Source: Bacteroidota bacterium
Lineage (GTDB): Bacteria; Bacteroidota; Bacteroidia; Bacteroidales; VadinHA17
NCBI GenBank assembly: GCA_030593185.1
Contig: JAUVHQ010000116.1
Coordinates: 1 to 6,760, forward strand
Direction: 5' to 3'
Length of the DNA stretch: 6,760 nucleotides
The translations under genes were made by a program, and so were the position numbers. Positions 5,414 through 6,760 of the stretch are shown here, one piece after another (positions within the stretch are counted from its first letter, which is position 1; every line of letters starts with the position of its first letter). The notes below the pieces were generated by a model. The model did no database searches and was not told the origin of the DNA. It worked only from the letters and a program-made list of their open reading frames with translations.

Positions 5414-5421
5414 CAAAGATA
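5414..5421 (-). promoter_or_regulatory. Candidate -7 box for buk
   Basis: On the minus strand the sequence is TATCTTTG, an exact match to the Bacteroidota -7 consensus TAnnTTTG, 32 bases upstream of the buk start codon, which would give a short leader. No TTTG is present at the usual -33 distance; the nearest similar sequence, TTAG, is too close. It allows buk to be transcribed on its own but does not prove it. Confidence 0.35.
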
Positions 5422-5463
5422 ATGACTTGATAATGGCTAATTTTATTATATTTTGCATTTTTA

Positions 5464-5505
5464 AGTCGGCAATCTTCAGTCGGCAGTCAGCAATCTAAAG
5501 ACTGG
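5464..5505. repeat. Heptad tract AGTCGGC type
   Basis: Six 7-bp units occupy this stretch: AGTCGGC at 5464-5470 and 5478-5484, AGTCAGC at 5485-5491, with AATCTTC and AATCTAA between and after. The 11 bases at 5478-5488 are exactly the reverse complement of 5595-5605 in the next tract. Confidence 0.6.
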
Positions 5506-5584
5506 GCTATTTATACTTTTCAGGATTTTGAATTATGTGATTAAGTAATTGTGTTATAATTGTTTGATTGTTATTTACTTTTTT

Positions 5585-5612
5585 GTGGACTGTGGACTGC
5601 CGACTATTAACT
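5585..5612. repeat. Heptad tract GTGGACT type
   Basis: GTGGACT occurs twice in tandem (5585-5598), then GCCGACT and ATTAACT, four units all ending in ACT. Read on the other strand it becomes AGTCGGC, AGTCCAC, AGTCCAC, so it is the same family as 5464-5505 in opposite orientation. The two can pair over a perfect 11-bp stem with a loop of about 106 bases. Confidence 0.6.
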
Positions 5613-5708
5613 AATTATTTATGAAATCTAAAAATTAATGTTTTTTTTATATAATTTGTGAAACTATATTCTTTCAAATCGATTTCATTATCTGGAATTC
5701 CGGAATGA

Positions 5709-6608
5709 TCATGCCAATAGTGCCGCCAGTGATATAGAATAAAGTTTTGTTTGCACGCTATCACCTCTTGAAGAGAGTATAGCAGGCACACGGGCACCGG
5801 CAACAACAGCTGCCACCTCCCCGTCTGTCAGTTTTGTATGGAATTTATAAAAAACGTTTCCGGATTCAATATTCGGGAACAGGATACAATCAGCATCACC
5901 GGCAACTTCAGAATCTATTTTCTTAATTTTCGCACTTTCCTTATCAATAGCTACATCCAGAGCAAATGGTCCGTCGATAACAGCACCTTTGATCTGCCCA
6001 CGGTCACTCATTTTTGCTAACATAGTTGCGTCAACGCATGCCTGCATTTTAGGGAGAATTTGTTCTGTTGCCGCCAGTACAGCTAGTTTTGGCCGTTGGA
6101 TACCAAGCGAATGTGCTGTTTTTATTAAGAATTTTGCTATAACAATTTTTTCCTTCAATTCGGGTTGAGGAATAATGGCAACATCACCAATAATAAGTAG
6201 TTTATGATAATTTTTCGGTTCCACCACAGAAATATGGGTAAGAATAGCTCCGTGATCCATCAATCCATTTTCTTTATTCAGGATAGCCCGCATATATTTA
6301 TCGGTACTAACCATACCTTTCATAATAAGGTCTCCTTTGCCGCTGTTAATAAGCTGAACAGCCTTTGCAACAGCATTAGATTCATTATTTTCATTAAGGA
6401 TTGTAAATAATCCCGGATCAATATTTTCTTTTTCACAAACCGATTCAATAATTTTCTTATCACCAACAAGAGTGGCATCAATAATTCCTAACTCAACTGC
6501 TTTATGAATAGCTTCAATAGTATGTGCATCGTTAGCAAAAGCAGCTATCAGGCGTTTCTTTTTCCCTGATTTCAGGGCATCGAACATTTCATCAAGTTTT
6601 TTTATCAT
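5709..6608 (-). CDS. ptb: Phosphate butyryltransferase
   Basis: Cytosolic acyltransferase (EC 2.3.1.19) of the phosphate acetyl/butyryltransferase family: butyryl-CoA plus phosphate gives butyryl phosphate, the substrate of the kinase encoded next. From ATG at 6608 it has 299 residues, the normal length. Family motifs (numbered from this start) are KGMVSTDKYM (97-106), GDVAIIPQP (141-149), DGPFALDVA (212-220), FPNIESGNVFYK (244-255) and SSRGDSV (279-285). An in-frame ATG at 6635 would add nine residues (MVCTNFNRK). I reject it because those bases match the upstream repeat copy C, where the same ATG is AAG, and because the 6608 ATG aligns with an ATG in that copy. In several Bacteroidota ptb-buk sits with 2-oxoacid:ferredoxin oxidoreductases and serves branched-chain amino acid fermentation; that is possible here but no such gene is in view. 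Confidence 0.95.
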   Translation of the reverse strand: MIKKLDEMFDALKSGKKKRLIAAFANDAHTIEAIHKAVELGIIDATLVGDKKIIESVCEKENIDPGLFTILNENNESNAVAKAVQLINSGKGDLIMKGMVSTDKYMRAILNKENGLMDHGAILTHISVVEPKNYHKLLIIGDVAIIPQPELKEKIVIAKFLIKTAHSLGIQRPKLAVLAATEQILPKMQACVDATMLAKMSDRGQIKGAVIDGPFALDVAIDKESAKIKKIDSEVAGDADCILFPNIESGNVFYKFHTKLTDGEVAAVVAGARVPAILSSRGDSVQTKLYSISLAALLA

Positions 6609-6612
6609 TTTA

Positions 6613-6715
6613 CGGTTAAAATTTGTGCATACCATTAAAGCATAATAAGTATACGGATTTTGCGAACGAAGTGAAGCAATCTTTCATGACTTTTCATAAA
6701 GCTTATGACGGTCTA
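6613..6715 (-). repeat. Upstream repeat copy D (unoccupied), leader of ptb
   Basis: On the minus strand this 103-bp block runs from 6715 to 6613, ending four bases before the preferred ptb start. It matches copy C upstream of the SDR gene at 88 of 96 aligned bases. In its middle it has seven bases (6666-6672) where copy C holds the 157-bp element. The core GATTGCTTC...TCGCAAAATC can form an imperfect hairpin. It may be a dispersed palindromic repeat that became a leader, or a duplicated promoter region. No exact TAnnTTTG box was found within it. Confidence 0.75.
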
Positions 6716-6716
6716 T

Positions 6717-6760
6717 TTATTTAGCATTCTGGTTGTTTTTGGGAGCTTTCTTTCCTTCGA
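6717..6760 (-). CDS. Possible 3' end of another gene (partial)
   Basis: On the minus strand the window edge opens into a frame that reads EGKKAPKNNQNAK and stops at TAA 6717-6719, just before copy D. A lysine/asparagine-rich tail is common for C-termini in such genomes. With only 14 codons and two other frames also open for part of the stretch, the call is tentative. If real, it would be the gene immediately upstream of ptb. No function can be assigned. Confidence 0.3.
   Translation of the reverse strand, partial: EGKKAPKNNQNAK

Larger units (their letters stand above)
5382..5708. other. 327-bp spacer between ptb and buk
   Basis: This gap contains no gene. It holds two 7-bp repeat tracts that are inverted relative to each other, a candidate -7 box for buk, and overlapping palindromes GGAATTCC/ATTCCGGAAT (5694-5706) just after the ptb stop. 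A 63-codon minus-strand frame at 5615-5806 overlaps the ptb end and looks like chance. If ptb and buk form one transcript, the inverted tracts would be in the mRNA between them. Confidence 0.6.

Noticed and set aside
2024..5612. Could the repeat tracts be a CRISPR array?
   Set aside because: Units are 7-9 bp with no spacers of constant length and no cas genes nearby.
5694..5706. Overlapping palindromes GGAATTCC and ATTCCGGAAT after the ptb stop
   Set aside because: No loop and no T-run, so not a usable terminator; likely chance.
6609..6635. Upstream ATG that would lengthen ptb by nine residues
   Set aside because: These bases belong to the repeat shared with the SDR upstream region, where the matching triplet is AAG; the ATG at 6608 gives the normal family length and aligns in both copies.

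Overview
The window reads as chromosomal DNA of a fermentative member of the Bacteroidota, most likely in the Bacteroidales/Marinilabiliales range. The reasons are the low GC, start codons without Shine-Dalgarno sequences but with A/T-rich leaders, matches to the Bacteroidota -7 box TAnnTTTG, a small outer-membrane barrel protein ending in Phe, and a phosphate butyryltransferase/butyrate kinase pair. The assignment rests on gene content and style, not on a marker gene.

Layout. 1-783 is very AT-rich and has no convincing gene; it holds a family of short ACATATGT-centred sites and a perfect 16-bp palindrome. 784-2028 (+) is a dicarboxylate/amino acid:cation symporter. 2280-2849 (-) is an exported barrel-like protein of unknown function. 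3288-3998 (+) is a classical short-chain dehydrogenase/reductase (SDR). 4302-5381 (-) is butyrate kinase and 5709-6608 (-) is phosphate butyryltransferase. These two form the ptb-buk module: butyryl-CoA (or a branched-chain acyl-CoA) to acyl phosphate to free acid plus ATP. The last 44 bases may hold the 3' end of another minus-strand gene.

The genes are ordinary; the spaces between them are not. (1) Both convergent gaps (symporter/barrel protein and SDR/buk) carry the same dispersed repeat in the same orientation, 2100-2184 and 4120-4239, and the second copy contains an extra 47 bp that builds a long hairpin. (2) Around these repeats, and in the ptb-buk gap, lie tracts with a strict 7-bp period whose unit sequence differs from tract to tract. 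(3) The upstream regions of SDR and ptb share a sequence of about 100 bp that runs up to an aligned ATG, in the same orientation relative to each gene. (4) The SDR copy is split by a 157-bp MITE-like element with 18-bp terminal inverted repeats, so the ptb copy serves as the unoccupied site. (5) A 9-bp tandem array runs straight into the SDR start codon.

No CRISPR array, tRNA, rRNA, transposase gene, defence system or biosynthetic cluster was seen. The material most worth following up is the layered repeat architecture.
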